From positions 1 through 56,306 of the forward strand of contig MWCT01000016.1 in NCBI GenBank assembly GCA_002070185.1: DNA of 56,306 bases. The letters run 5' to 3'. A model generated the notes under the pieces. It saw only the letters and a list, made by a program, of their open reading frames with translations, was not told the origin of the DNA and searched no databases. The DNA comes from a candidate division BRC1 bacterium ADurb.Bin183 (GTDB lineage: Bacteria; Sumerlaeota; Sumerlaeia; MWCT01). Positions 28,035 to 39,000 of this stretch are shown in pieces (within the stretch, counting starts at the first letter, position 1; each line of letters opens with the position of its first letter). The translations under genes and the position numbers were made by a program.

Positions 28035-30527
28035 TCAAGGACGCGGAATCTTTGCCGAATCGGTGAAATGCAAATCGCCAAAGGTTTGCGGATTCTGCCA
28101 TGAATTTTTTCGGCGCGTCCACGAAAATTGGGACTCCTGAAAAAAAGGATGAACCGTGCGCGGATCGTCATCATCCGTTCCCGACACATTAAAACCTATC
28201 AACAATCCGTCATACGGCTGGATGTTCAATTCCTTCATAGGAATGCACCCCTCCAGAATCATACCTTTAAAGGCTTTGCCGGAAATCGTATGGCAAGGTT
28301 GCGGCGCAGGATTGAATGCAATGCGTGAATCTTTTGAATATCCTTTCAACTGCGACCACGAATAAACAACCGGCTTGCCCTGTTCCAGATGAAAACCGTA
28401 TTGATGATCGTCCGCGCTATAATGAGCCTCATCGCGATCTTCGTCATGCTCCGTATCGAAATAAATCTCGATGCCGTCGTTATTATAAACCGTAAAACCC
28501 GCACAGGGACTTGATAGTATATCGTCCTGAAATTCCAGCCCGATATAAAACCAATCTTCATCCCAGCAGGTATAGACCCGCGCCGAAAAATCCTCCTCGC
28601 CGCCCCACGGGACATATCCCGCAACATACTGCTCATTGCCGCCCAATCTGATAGGTTCGGCGTCCTTGTTCCAATCGGAAAGGTCGCCATCTATCGCCAG
28701 CGGACGCAATGTTTGAATGCATTCGTAAAAGCTGATAATCTGTTGAAATTCCACATCCGCCCCGCCATTGAGTCGCGCCAAGCCCTTGATTTGATATATC
28801 ATATCCGATGGATTGTCGGAAGTTATTTCAACATTTTCCACAAAAGCGCCATTGGGTTTTAATGATTTTATTTCAAAGATATTGTTTCCGAACGTGACAT
28901 TATCGGGAGGCGTCAGAGTTAGAATTCCAGATAAATTCTCCAGCGAAAGATTGCGCAGCGTCATTTGAAAAAACTTCGCAACTTTTGTCGGAGGCATCGG
29001 CTTGATTTCAACGGCAAGTGGCTCGGAAATAATTGCTTCATCCATTATAAGCGCGCAGGGATTTTTGCCGCCGGATGGCATGGTGAACATCGCAAAATGC
29101 TCAACGCCTATCTGAGCGTTGAGACCTGCCTTTATACGATTGCCCTCAATGGAAAGACCATTTTTTTCGCTGGCAATCTCAAGCGATGAATTGCTCAGAG
29201 AAGCGGGCAGTTTGAGATGAAAGGGGCGACTCTGTCCGCGAGGGATAAAATTCGTCTTGCCTTCGAAATCAATCGTAAATTTTCGCGTAGGGGATGTGTT
29301 CCAATCAATTGGCTCTTTTGAGGCAATCAAAATAGGCATTTCACCTGCGCGGATATAGACAAATCCCTCCCATGGCGCAAGGAGGCGTTTTGAGCCATCC
29401 ATGCCAAGCATCTCGCAGGATGCGGAGCATTTGCCTTCAAAATCGGCATACCCCTTCAACGCCCAAAAAGCGTAGATATTTTTATCAGCGCGGGCATCTC
29501 TTAAATGGAGAAGAAAAAAATTCTCCCCTTTGATTGTGCTGGAGGTTTCCGCATCTTTAAGTGCGGCAACGAGCGTCTTTGTGGCGAGATAGGCGGGCTT
29601 GGGCGACCAGTCCTGATGAATCATCCCGAACCTATCCTCCGCCCATTCCGCATCTGGCCCATCCGGTCCAAACCAGTAGATAAAAACCGTTTGCACAAAA
29701 GGGTAAATAAAGGTGTTCAAATAAGCGCGAGAAATGCAAACCGCTTGATGATACTCCGTCACGCCGCCGGAAAGATTCGTGGGCCAACCCACCTCCGTCA
29801 CCCAGATGTTTTTTTTCATGCCGTATTTGCCCAGCTTGTCTCGGATATCCCCCATTCTTTCGAAAATCCGCGCATCTTCCGGCGTGCGCGGAGTGCAATA
29901 TGGGTGAAGCGAAAGGATGTCCATCGAATCATATCCGCCCGCATCAATGACTTTCTCAATGAAAGAAACATTCTCAATCCCAGAAAGGGAAACACCGCAG
30001 ACAACCGCCTCGGGATTTCCTTCTTTGATGCGCCGATAAGCCTCCTTTAATAACACACCATAAGCAGCGGGATCTGCCTTTGGCTTCCAAAACCCATCCG
30101 CATTCGGCTCATTCCAGACCTCAAAATATTTAACCTTACCTTTAAGCTCCCTTGCCATAGTATAACAATACTGCCCAAAGGCGCGGACAGCCTCCGGCGA
30201 AGTCGGCGCCATCCCGCCGTCATAGAGCATGTTGGCGTAATTGAGGATGATTAAAGTATCAAGCCCCTGTGAAATCGAATAATCAAGATTTTTGAGGATG
30301 TTTTCGGGGATGCGATAGACGCCTTTTTCTTTTTCCACCACATGCCAAAAGCATTCATCGCGCCCCTGACGGATGCCGGCGGCTCGAATTAAATCAACGC
30401 ATTTTTTGTGTTTCTCAAAATCGCCGGTCAGAGAATGCATCTGCATGCTGAATCTGGTAGGCGCCGCTCCCCATGCTACGGAGGCAACGCACAAAAACAA
30501 AACGAATCTGATAAGGATTTTTTTCAT
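28035..30527 (-). CDS. Secreted clan-A glycoside hydrolase with C-terminal CBM9-like domain
   Basis: 830 residues. The signal peptide covers about 1-20 (hydrophobic core then AWGAA). Residues about 25-330 form a TIM barrel like GH39/GH5 enzymes: 'YFEVWNEPN' gives the acid/base E140 and 'IWVTEVGWPT' the nucleophile E245, both in the expected order and spacing. 'ILSLHPY' and 'FIYWFGPDG' also fit. Residues about 400-600 are beta-rich linker domains. Residues about 610-820 resemble a CBM9 domain ('AIDGDLSDWNKDAEPI', 'WDEDWFYIGLEFQDD', 'NDGIEIYFDT'). It should cleave a plant-type or matrix polysaccharide outside the cytoplasm; the substrate cannot be read. The ribosome site is weak (GAG). It follows the YfgM-like gene by 36 bases. 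Confidence 0.87.
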   Translation of the reverse strand: MKKILIRFVLFLCVASVAWGAAPTRFSMQMHSLTGDFEKHKKCVDLIRAAGIRQGRDECFWHVVEKEKGVYRIPENILKNLDYSISQGLDTLIILNYANMLYDGGMAPTSPEAVRAFGQYCYTMARELKGKVKYFEVWNEPNADGFWKPKADPAAYGVLLKEAYRRIKEGNPEAVVCGVSLSGIENVSFIEKVIDAGGYDSMDILSLHPYCTPRTPEDARIFERMGDIRDKLGKYGMKKNIWVTEVGWPTNLSGGVTEYHQAVCISRAYLNTFIYPFVQTVFIYWFGPDGPDAEWAEDRFGMIHQDWSPKPAYLATKTLVAALKDAETSSTIKGENFFLLHLRDARADKNIYAFWALKGYADFEGKCSASCEMLGMDGSKRLLAPWEGFVYIRAGEMPILIASKEPIDWNTSPTRKFTIDFEGKTNFIPRGQSRPFHLKLPASLSNSSLEIASEKNGLSIEGNRIKAGLNAQIGVEHFAMFTMPSGGKNPCALIMDEAIISEPLAVEIKPMPPTKVAKFFQMTLRNLSLENLSGILTLTPPDNVTFGNNIFEIKSLKPNGAFVENVEITSDNPSDMIYQIKGLARLNGGADVEFQQIISFYECIQTLRPLAIDGDLSDWNKDAEPIRLGGNEQYVAGYVPWGGEEDFSARVYTCWDEDWFYIGLEFQDDILSSPCAGFTVYNNDGIEIYFDTEHDEDRDEAHYSADDHQYGFHLEQGKPVVYSWSQLKGYSKDSRIAFNPAPQPCHTISGKAFKGMILEGCIPMKELNIQPYDGLLIGFNVSGTDDDDPRTVHPFFQESQFSWTRRKNSWQNPQTFGDLHFTDSAKIPRP

Positions 30528-30563
30528 CTATTCTCAGATTCTAAAAAATTATGGAATAACGCA

Positions 30564-31403
30564 TTACTTCTGCCCTTGAAGTCGGTCGAGTGAAAACTGA
30601 GCCATTTGGGAATATGAATAGTAATTTTCCATATTTTTCAGCTGCTGGAAAATGAAATTCATCTGAGGGTCTTTTGAATACGCTTCGTCCTTTCCGCCGA
30701 ATACAACCGGATGTTTACGGTCGGTTTTGACCTTTTCCAAAAGGGCGGCAGCCTCATCATCTTTATATTGCAGCTCCATCAGACGCGCCTTGCAGAGCAT
30801 GGCTTCCGCGCCTGCCGCCTTATCCTTGCCCAACTCAATCGCTTTTTCATAAGCCGAGACCGCCGCATTCAAAAGCTGTTTATCCTCCGATAGGAAATAC
30901 TTGTTTTCATAAGCATAACCCAAAGCGACATAGCCAACGGCTTTTTCCTCGTTGGAACTTACGCTATTAATGAATTCATTAAAAATGCTGATAGGTTCAT
31001 CAAGTTCCTTTGCGCCGTCAGGAGAGGCGTTTGCCTTGAAAAAGAGGGCGCTGCCTTTGACATAAAGGGCGTTTGCGGCAAGCGGCGAGGAGCGATAATC
31101 GGAAAGAATGCGGTTGCAACTATCCAGACATTTCTGAAATTCTTGCTCTTTTTGTTCCTTCTGCTCTGAATTAAGACCAGTTTGAAATGAATTGGCGGCT
31201 TGCGAAAAAAGGAGGTTTGCCTCCCGCATGACGTTTTGTTTTTGGACATTATAAATCTTCCAGATGATAAAAAGGACTACAATAGCCCCTGCGATAATTA
31301 AAATGGTTTTTTGGTGCTCTTCAAAATAATCCCATGCGTTTAAGCCGAAAGTGCGGACTTCATCCTTTTTGAGCGCCTTTTTGTTGATTTTAATATGAGA
31401 CAT
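30564..31403 (-). CDS. YfgM-like membrane-anchored TPR protein
   Basis: 279 residues. A basic, charged N-terminus ('KINKKALKKDEVRTFG') precedes one hydrophobic helix (about 33-50), then a TPR-like repeat region (about 60-240) with 'ANALYVKGSALFF', 'AVGYVALGYAYENKYF' and 'AVSAYEKAIELGKDKAAGAEAM' in pieces. This topology matches YfgM/TPR_21 proteins, inner-membrane proteins that in E. coli associate with the Sec translocon and periplasmic chaperones. An AAAGGA ribosome site lies seven bases before the ATG. The 202-base gap to rdgB shows no recognised element. Confidence 0.78.
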   Translation of the reverse strand: MSHIKINKKALKKDEVRTFGLNAWDYFEEHQKTILIIAGAIVVLFIIWKIYNVQKQNVMREANLLFSQAANSFQTGLNSEQKEQKEQEFQKCLDSCNRILSDYRSSPLAANALYVKGSALFFKANASPDGAKELDEPISIFNEFINSVSSNEEKAVGYVALGYAYENKYFLSEDKQLLNAAVSAYEKAIELGKDKAAGAEAMLCKARLMELQYKDDEAAALLEKVKTDRKHPVVFGGKDEAYSKDPQMNFIFQQLKNMENYYSYSQMAQFSLDRLQGQK

Positions 31404-31605
31404 AATTTTATCCTTTCCAAAATATCACACAAAAAAAGTTAAGGAGTTCCTAACAACCCGCCAAAATCGAATCAAGAACAAATTTCAACAACATTCGACA
31501 GGCTCGCTTTTTGATTTTGGGAGAACGCCCAGTCGCGCAACTAATTCATTTTTTCGTATCAACTAATTTTTTCAAGAGATGAGGGCTGTTTGAATTTGAA
31601 ATATT

Positions 31606-32190
31606 TTATATACGGCTTTTAATGATTGGGATTATCATCTGCGCGGAGCGGGCACGGTGGCTAATCCGGTTTTTTTGCTCAAGACTCAACTCCGCCATTG
31701 TCTTGCCCATTTGAGGGATAAAAAATATCGGGTCATATCCGAAACCGTTCGACCCCCGCATCTCGGAAATTATCACGCCTTCGCAATATCCCGTTTTGAT
31801 TATGACATCGCCCTCCGGCGAGGCAAGCGCCATGGCGGAGACAAACCGCGCCTGACGTCTTTCCTGCGGGACGCCGTCCAATTCCTTTAACACGCGTTGA
31901 ATCCGCAAGATATTATCAGCGGCGTATCTTGCCGAATGAATGCCCGGACGTCCGCCCAGCGCGGCTACCTCCAATCCCGAATCATCCGCAAGACACCACC
32001 TCCCGATTATCTTTGCAGAATGAACCGCCTTGGACGCGGCGTTCAATTCAAACGATGGCTCATCCTCGTCATCGGGCGGAAAAGGCGGAAAATCATCCAG
32101 CGATTTCAGCGGGATGGGCAGCTCGCAAAAAAGGGCTGTCAGTTCGTTAATTTTATGCTGGTTATGCGTGGCAAAGACCAGTTCCTTCAC
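31606..32190 (-). CDS. rdgB: XTP/dITP pyrophosphatase (RdgB/HAM1)
   Basis: 194 residues starting at GTG 32190, which overlaps the TGA of the upstream TPR gene in a GTGA junction, with AAGGAG upstream. A longer frame from 32250 only covers the preceding gene. The enzyme removes non-canonical purine triphosphates (dITP, XTP) to keep them out of DNA and RNA. 'FATHNQHKINEL' (substrate and metal site), 'ADDSGLEVAALGGRPGIHSARYA' in parts, 'GSNGFGYDPIFF' and 'ELSLEQKNRISHRARA'-like 'ISHRARS' are diagnostic. The length is typical. Confidence 0.96.
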   Translation of the reverse strand: MKELVFATHNQHKINELTALFCELPIPLKSLDDFPPFPPDDEDEPSFELNAASKAVHSAKIIGRWCLADDSGLEVAALGGRPGIHSARYAADNILRIQRVLKELDGVPQERRQARFVSAMALASPEGDVIIKTGYCEGVIISEMRGSNGFGYDPIFFIPQMGKTMAELSLEQKNRISHRARSAQMIIPIIKSRI

Positions 32191-34805
32191 TTGTTGAGTT
32201 TCTCCTTCAGCCCTTTGATTTCTGGATCGAGTGTGAAGGCGCGTTTCCAATAATCCTTTGCCTTGTCGGGCTGCCCTAATTTATCATACGTATCGCCAAG
32301 ATGGTCGAACAAAACGGGGTCTTCAAGAGAGGCTTTTTCTGCGCGCAGGAGATATTTAAGAGCGTTTTCATATTCCCCTTTTTTGAAATACACCCATCCT
32401 AAACTATCAATCATATAAGCCGCGCCCGGACGTAGATAAATGGCTTTTTCAATCAGTTCCTCCGCCTCATCAAGGTTTTTACCCAGCTCGGCGAACATAT
32501 AACCAAGATTGTTCAGGACGTCGGCATGCTCGGGATTTTGCTCTATGACCATGCGGAAACTTTTCTCAGCATCATCATGCCGTTCTGCTTCATAATACAT
32601 GAGACCAAGATGGTAGATATATTCAATATTCTCTGGATCCGTTTTCAGAAGAAGGCTGTATAGATTTTCCGCGCGGTCGAATCTTTTTTGACCTGTCATA
32701 ACCTGCGCCTCAAGCAGCATGCCCTCCGATGAATTGCGGTCAATATGTTTGAATGCTTCATCAAGAACCTTTTGCGCTTCCTCGTAACGTTTTTCCCTAT
32801 TGAGAAGCAACGCCCAAGAAAGATAGATGCCGGCTTTTTTGGGGTCATAAGATAGCGCCTTTTGATATGCCTCGATGGCGCTTTTATTGGCTTTTTGTTC
32901 CGCATAAATAGATGCGAGAATTTCATAGTAACTCGCCGAATCCGTTTCAGCAGGCATATCCTTATTCAGCGAACTTAACACCTCGAGCGCCTTTTCATAT
33001 TCTTTCTTCTTGTTATAGAGGGAGGCGATGAGCATATAGCTGCTCAAGTTTGCAGGGTCGGCGTCCCGCGCAGCCTTAAAAAATTCCAACGCTTCATCAA
33101 TATATCCGTAATCGGAAAATGTCAGCCCCATGACGATATAAAAATCCTTATTCTTCTTGAAATTCTCGCCCGCAGCGTTGGCAAATTCAACCGCTTCTTT
33201 TGGACGCTCCATCTCAAGAAGAAGCGTGGCGACCATAACTGCATAAACGCGAAAGGATTTTTTTTGCTCATAAGCCTTCTTAAAAAGGTCAACGGCTTCA
33301 GAATAACGTTTTTGATGACGATAAAAATCTCCGAGCAAGGCAAGTATATCGGAACTTTGCGGAAATCTCTTTAACGCATCCCGCAATATTTCTTCAGCCG
33401 CTTCATCCATTTTGAGCTGATGATAAACGCCGAAAAGAATCATGTAAAGCCGCTCTTCATCGGGCTTGACCTGAATGGCTTTCTTGTAAATATCCAACGC
33501 GCTTTTATAATCTTTGCGCTCCAGATACGTTGCGCCTATCTCCGAATAAACCTCCTGATTATCCGGATTGACGGCAATCGCCTGATCAAATGCCTGCGAC
33601 GCGCTTTGAATGTCGCCCTTGATGATGCCGATATTTCCCAAAGCCACAAATGCCTTGTAGTCTTTTGGGTCTATGCGGACGATGCGTCTAAATTGACGAG
33701 CCGCCTCGTCGTAGCGTTCATAACGCATGAGGATTTTGGCATAGAGCTCAATCAGACTGGAGTTGCTTGTCGCCCCGTCTTCCGAAAGGTTCTTGTATCC
33801 CGCAATCGTTTCCATCTCTAAAAAATTCAAGAACTCTTTATCCTTGACCAGTTCCTGTAGAGAAAGAGTGGTGGATGTGATGCCCTGTTCTTGAATCTCC
33901 GCCGCTTTTTGGTTGCTGTATTTGCGGAGCGCCTGCAAATGCAGAAACGACTGAAACCCTTTGAGTAATTCCGGATTATCCGGCGCAGTGCGCAATGCCT
34001 CAAAATAAACCCGCTGCGCCCCCTCATAGTTCCTGTTTTCCTGAAAAATCCGCGCAAGGTTCGTGTAGGAGTTCACAAGATTCGGACGGTAATGGACAGC
34101 CTTTCCATATAAATCAAGGCATTTATCAACATCGCCTTTGATAGCATAAGCCGAGCCCAACATAACCAACGCCATGATATCTCTCGAATTCAGCGTTAGT
34201 ATTTTTTCATAAACCTCCACCGTCTTATCCAGATTGCCCATGAACTGGTAGTAATTGTTTCCCAGCGCCTGCAGCGATTCCATATTATTCGGTTCGTAGG
34301 CGAGTATCTGCCGATACGACATTTCCGCTTTAACATAATCGCGATTTGCCTCGAATATTTTTGCCAACAGCAGATGAGCGGGGGTGAACTGGGAATCGGT
34401 CAGGATAATCTCCGTGCAAATCTGAACGGCTTTATCATTTTTGTTCATGAGAAAATAGCTCTGGGCGATTTTATAGCGCGCCCTCAGCGAACCCGGATCC
34501 GCCTCATGCGCCTTTTGAAACATCTCAACCGCTTTGGCATATTTGAATTTCTGGATATACATCTGACCGAGTAAGTAATAGCTGCGCGATTGTTTAAGAG
34601 TTTTAATGACGGAAGTGTCCGTATCATCTGCGGAATACATATCGGAGGCAAAATCGAGCAAACCAAAATTCTCCAGATCCTCCCTGTTTAACAAATCGGC
34701 AATCACAGATGATGGCGTTTGCTCTGACGCCGCGTTAGAGGCTGAAAGAAAAATTGGCAACGCCAAGAGCGCCGCCGCAACCAGTGTTATTTTGATTTTA
34801 TGCAT
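32187..34805 (-). CDS. Secreted or periplasmic TPR-repeat protein, 872 residues
   Basis: A signal peptide (about 1-26, 'LVAAALLALPIFLSASNA') is followed by TPR units running almost to the C-terminus, about 20 by eye, with the usual 34-residue W/L/G/Y/A/F/A/P pattern. Clear copies include 'YYLLGQMYIQKFKYAKAVEMF', 'VYSEIGATYLERKDYKSALDIY' and 'ADVLNNLGYMFAELGKNLDEAEELIEKAI' in pieces. It would scaffold protein complexes in the periplasm or envelope; the partner is unknown. An AAAGGGA ribosome site lies close before the ATG. The last bases overlap the rdgB start, so the TPR protein and RdgB are translationally coupled, an unexpected pair. psuG lies 88 bases upstream. Confidence 0.88.
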   Translation of the reverse strand: MHKIKITLVAAALLALPIFLSASNAASEQTPSSVIADLLNREDLENFGLLDFASDMYSADDTDTSVIKTLKQSRSYYLLGQMYIQKFKYAKAVEMFQKAHEADPGSLRARYKIAQSYFLMNKNDKAVQICTEIILTDSQFTPAHLLLAKIFEANRDYVKAEMSYRQILAYEPNNMESLQALGNNYYQFMGNLDKTVEVYEKILTLNSRDIMALVMLGSAYAIKGDVDKCLDLYGKAVHYRPNLVNSYTNLARIFQENRNYEGAQRVYFEALRTAPDNPELLKGFQSFLHLQALRKYSNQKAAEIQEQGITSTTLSLQELVKDKEFLNFLEMETIAGYKNLSEDGATSNSSLIELYAKILMRYERYDEAARQFRRIVRIDPKDYKAFVALGNIGIIKGDIQSASQAFDQAIAVNPDNQEVYSEIGATYLERKDYKSALDIYKKAIQVKPDEERLYMILFGVYHQLKMDEAAEEILRDALKRFPQSSDILALLGDFYRHQKRYSEAVDLFKKAYEQKKSFRVYAVMVATLLLEMERPKEAVEFANAAGENFKKNKDFYIVMGLTFSDYGYIDEALEFFKAARDADPANLSSYMLIASLYNKKKEYEKALEVLSSLNKDMPAETDSASYYEILASIYAEQKANKSAIEAYQKALSYDPKKAGIYLSWALLLNREKRYEEAQKVLDEAFKHIDRNSSEGMLLEAQVMTGQKRFDRAENLYSLLLKTDPENIEYIYHLGLMYYEAERHDDAEKSFRMVIEQNPEHADVLNNLGYMFAELGKNLDEAEELIEKAIYLRPGAAYMIDSLGWVYFKKGEYENALKYLLRAEKASLEDPVLFDHLGDTYDKLGQPDKAKDYWKRAFTLDPEIKGLKEKLNK

Positions 34806-34893
34806 TTTCCCTTTATCGCATTTAATATATGGGAAATTTCTTAAAACGAGAGTCCGAATGTCAAGATAAGGCTTTCATAGAATTTCAAAATTA

Positions 34894-35829
34894 TTAATGG
34901 GCGGTGTTGCGGCTTGAAAGCTCTCTTGCAATCATCGCGCCCACTCGGGCGTTGTTTTTTATCAACGCAAGATTCGCTTTCAGGCAGCGCCCCCCAGTTA
35001 TTTCATTCATCTGTTTCAAAATGGCTGGCGTTACATCCCGCCCATGAACATCGCATTCTTTCTTGATGAACGCCTCCGCCTTCGCAAGGGCTGCCTCAAC
35101 TTCCGCGCTCGAAAGCGCCGCCTTCGCAGGCACAGGCACAGCCGTCAGCAGGCTTGTTTTATGTCCCAGCGCTTCCTGCGCCATGAACACCGCAACCGCT
35201 TCCTCCGGCGAGTTGACGCGCATATCCACCCTATAGGGACTTTGCCGAATATAAAACACCGGAAAAGAATCAGTCTCGTATCCAAGAACGGGGATTCCCA
35301 TCGTTTCCAGATATTCCAGCGAGGCGCGCACATCAAGGAGCGATTTGACCCCCGCCGAAACAACAATCGCGCGATAACGGCTGAGCGCCGTCAAATCCGA
35401 GGATATATCGAACGATTCGCCAAAACCCTTGTGAACGCCGCCGATTCCTCCCGTGACAAAAACTCCGATACCTGCAAGAGAGGTTGCCATCAACGATGTG
35501 GAAACGGATGTTGCGCCCCATATTCCGCGCGCGCAAACAGCGGCGATGTTGCTCAAATTGGTTTTCACAATGTCCTTGCGGATAGCAAATTGTTCCAATT
35601 CTTTCTCATCCAGACCAATTTTCAGCTTGCCGTCAATGATGCCGATTGTGGCGGGAACCGCGCCCTCGCCCCGAATGATGTCCTCACACTCCTGAGCCAT
35701 TTTTAGATTTTCAGGGTAGGGGAGCCCAAAGGCAATAATCGTGGATTCGAGAGTCACAACCGGTTTATTTTGGGCAACCGCCGCCTGCGCCTCATCGCCC
35801 AGCGCGACTGCATCGGATATCTTTTTCAT
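34894..35829 (-). CDS. psuG: Pseudouridine-5'-phosphate glycosidase
   Basis: 311 residues. It cleaves the C-glycosidic bond of pseudouridine 5'-phosphate to uracil and ribose 5-phosphate. 'TLESTIIAFGLPYPENL' contains E28, 'DIVKTNLS' K89, 'GGIGGVHKG' with 'DISSDL' D145, and 'SAGVKSLLD' K162, which correspond in spacing to the E. coli PsuG residues E31, K93, D149 and K166 (Schiff-base Lys). An AAAGGA ribosome site lies seven bases before the ATG. The usual partner kinase PsuK is not in the window. It heads a minus-strand run with the TPR protein and rdgB, so nucleotide clean-up may be the shared theme. Confidence 0.95.
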   Translation of the reverse strand: MKKISDAVALGDEAQAAVAQNKPVVTLESTIIAFGLPYPENLKMAQECEDIIRGEGAVPATIGIIDGKLKIGLDEKELEQFAIRKDIVKTNLSNIAAVCARGIWGATSVSTSLMATSLAGIGVFVTGGIGGVHKGFGESFDISSDLTALSRYRAIVVSAGVKSLLDVRASLEYLETMGIPVLGYETDSFPVFYIRQSPYRVDMRVNSPEEAVAVFMAQEALGHKTSLLTAVPVPAKAALSSAEVEAALAKAEAFIKKECDVHGRDVTPAILKQMNEITGGRCLKANLALIKNNARVGAMIARELSSRNTAH

Positions 35830-36013
35830 AAATATATCCTTTTACGAAATTATTGTTCTGATTAATCCAAGCATTTTAATTCATTGCAAGAAATTTGATG
35901 ACACAAAAAGCCGGGATAAGTTTTAACATATAAAATTTTCTCATTGCGCGCATGAATGAAATCATAGAAACAAAACTTGCTTTAATGCCAAAAAAAACCG
36001 TCATATAAAAAAT

Positions 36014-39000
36014 ATGAACAGACTCCAATCATTTCAGATAGAGCGGCTTGAGGGGAATGAAGAATTCATAAGATTGCGCGAACGCCTTGAAAAAGGCGAA
36101 AAGGCAATCCCGATTTGCGGGCTGGCAGGGTCTTCGCTTGCCTATATACTCGCCGCCTTGTGCAGCAAACGCTCCCACCCCTTGCTCCTCATCGCCTCCA
36201 ATCGAGAACGCGCCGAGCAAATGGCGGACGACATGCAATTTTTCGGCGTGCAGAATGTTTTTCATTTCCCCGACACAGAAACGCTGCCCTACGAGTTGGA
36301 TGAGCCACATGTTGAAATAGCGGCGCGCCAGATTGAGTCTTATGAAATGCTCTGCCGCATCGCAGACGGCGAGGAGTTCGCAGAAGGCAAGGCGCCCGTC
36401 ATTATCGCCCCGCTGGAATCCCTGCTGCAAAAAATATTGGCGCCCGAATTCTACAGACAAAAAAGAGTTCGTATCCATTGGGGGCAAACTCTGGACATCA
36501 ATGACCTATGCGCCCGACTTGTGGACATCGGTTACGAGCGCTCCGCCGTTGTTGAAGCGCGGGGCGAGTTTAGCGTGCGCGGCGGCATCATTGACATCTT
36601 TGCCCTCCCGATGGAAAACCCAATCCGCATAGACCTTTTCGGACGCGAGGTGGAATCCATTCGTCCTTTCGATTCCTTCACCCAGCGCTCCTTTCAATTG
36701 AAGGACACGCTCGAGGAGGTTGCCATTCCTCCCGCCAAACTTGTCGCGCTGACGAGAAAATCCATTGAGGCAAACATCAATCTTGCCGTCCTTTTGGATT
36801 ATCTTTCTGCCAATGCCCTGATTGTTCTGGATGAGCCGGACGCCTTTGAGCCGCAATCGGAACGATTTGAGCAGCTTGTGGAGCAGCAGTATTTCGAGGC
36901 AAGCGCGCATAGCGAACAACACACCCCGCCGGAGCGGCTTTACAGCAGCTGGAGCGCCCTTCATCCGCGTCTCGGCGCCTTTGCGGTTATTTCGCATAGC
37001 CAGCTTTCTGTTTTAGAAACAGGCGGCGCTAAATCAATTCGCTTTGCCTCATCCTCATTTGAAGATGTGCGCCCCTCATTTGAACACTATCTCGAATTGA
37101 TAAAAACAAGGCAGTTGGCGGACTATCACATCAATGTGGTCTGCGACAATGAAGGACAGTTGCAGCGCTTTGATGAGTTATTGCGCGAGCATGAGATTTC
37201 CGCCGCATCGTTTATCCCCGGTTTGAAACAGGATTTGAAGTGGTCGCCCGAAGTGGGCAAAGGCGGACTGCGGGATATTGTCCTTTCGATTGGCAATCTG
37301 CACGAAGGATTCAGCCTCTCCGGCGCGCAGACGCTTTTTATCACAGACCGAGAGATTTTTGGACGCTACAAAAGGCGCCATGTCTATCGCCGTGTTTATA
37401 AAGGCGCGCCCATCGCCGCGCCAACGGAGATTGCCCGCGATGAATTTGTTGTTCATGTGGATCATGGCATCGGCAAATTTCTCGGCATCCGCACTCAGAT
37501 GATTGACGGACGCAAAGTTGACCTGCTCGAAATACTATACTCTGATGATGCGCGGCTTTTGGTGCCGGTGGATAAAATCAGACTCATCCAAAAATATTCC
37601 ATCGTGGAAAATGTCCAGCCCTCGCTTGATGAACTCGGCTCTAAGGCGTGGCTGGCTCGCAAAAAAAAGACAGAAGAAAAAATTGAGCAGATGGCAGATG
37701 AACTCCTCAACCTTTATGCCCGCCGCACCATCGCCAATGGATATTCTTACTCATCCGACACCGTCTGGCAGAGCGAGTTTGAATCTTCGTTTATTTATGA
37801 AGAAACGCTGGATCAGTTGACTGCTATCGAACAGGTCAAGCGCGACCTTGAAATGGATAAGCCGATGGACCGCCTTGTTTGCGGCGATGTTGGATACGGC
37901 AAAACAGAGGTCGCGCTGCGCGCCGCTTTTAAAGTTGTGCAAGAAGGCAAACAAGTTGCCGTACTTGCGCCCACAACCATCCTCTGTCAGCAGCATTACA
38001 ACACATTTTCCGAGCGCTACGCCGAATATCCTTATAAGGTGGAGATGCTGAGCCGATTTCGAACCGCCTCAGAACAGCGAAAAATTCTTGAACGAGTCAA
38101 AAACGGCGAAGTCCATGTCATTGTCGGCACGCACCGTCTCCTTTCAAAGGATGTGGCATTTTCAGATTTAGGGCTGGTCATTGTGGACGAAGAGCAACGC
38201 TTCGGCGTCCAACACAAAGAGCGTCTCAAAGAAATGCGCACGTCTGTGGATTTTCTGACGTTGACGGCAACGCCGATTCCGCGCACGCTTTATATGGCGC
38301 TTTCAGGTCTGCGCGACTTGAGTATCATCAACACCCCGCCGCCCAATCGCCTCCCCATCAAAACCAGAATGATTCACTGGGACGATGAACTTATTCGCGA
38401 GGCAATTCTGCGCGAATTGAATCGCGGGGGTCAGATTTTTTTTGTTCATAACCGCATTCAGAATATTGATTACATCGCCGAACGATTGAAGAAAATCCAT
38501 CCTGCTTTGCGCATCGCCATCGCTCACGGTCGTCTCAATGAAAACGAACTGGAACATGTGATGCTCGATTTTGTTGACCAAAAATATGACGCCCTGCTTT
38601 CAACCTCCATTATAGAAAACGGTCTCGATATCCCCAACGTCAATACCATCATCATCAACCGCGCCGATGCCTTCGGATTGGCGCAACTCTATCAACTGCG
38701 CGGGCGCGTCGGCAGAGACGTCAAACAGGCTTATGCTTATCTCATCACCCCCGCCGGCGAGGCGATTACCGACGCCGCCATCCGCCGTCTGGCGGCTATT
38801 AATGAATTCACCGAACTTGGCGTCGGATTCAACATTGCCATGCGGGATTTGGAAATTCGGGGCAGCGGCAATCTGCTGGGCAAGGAGCAACACGGCTGCA
38901 TTGTCTCTGTGGGATTTGATTATTATTGCTCCCTTCTTGAAAAAACCGTCCGGCGTTTAAAGGGAGAACATGTTGAAGATTTGCAGCCGCCTGAAATAAA

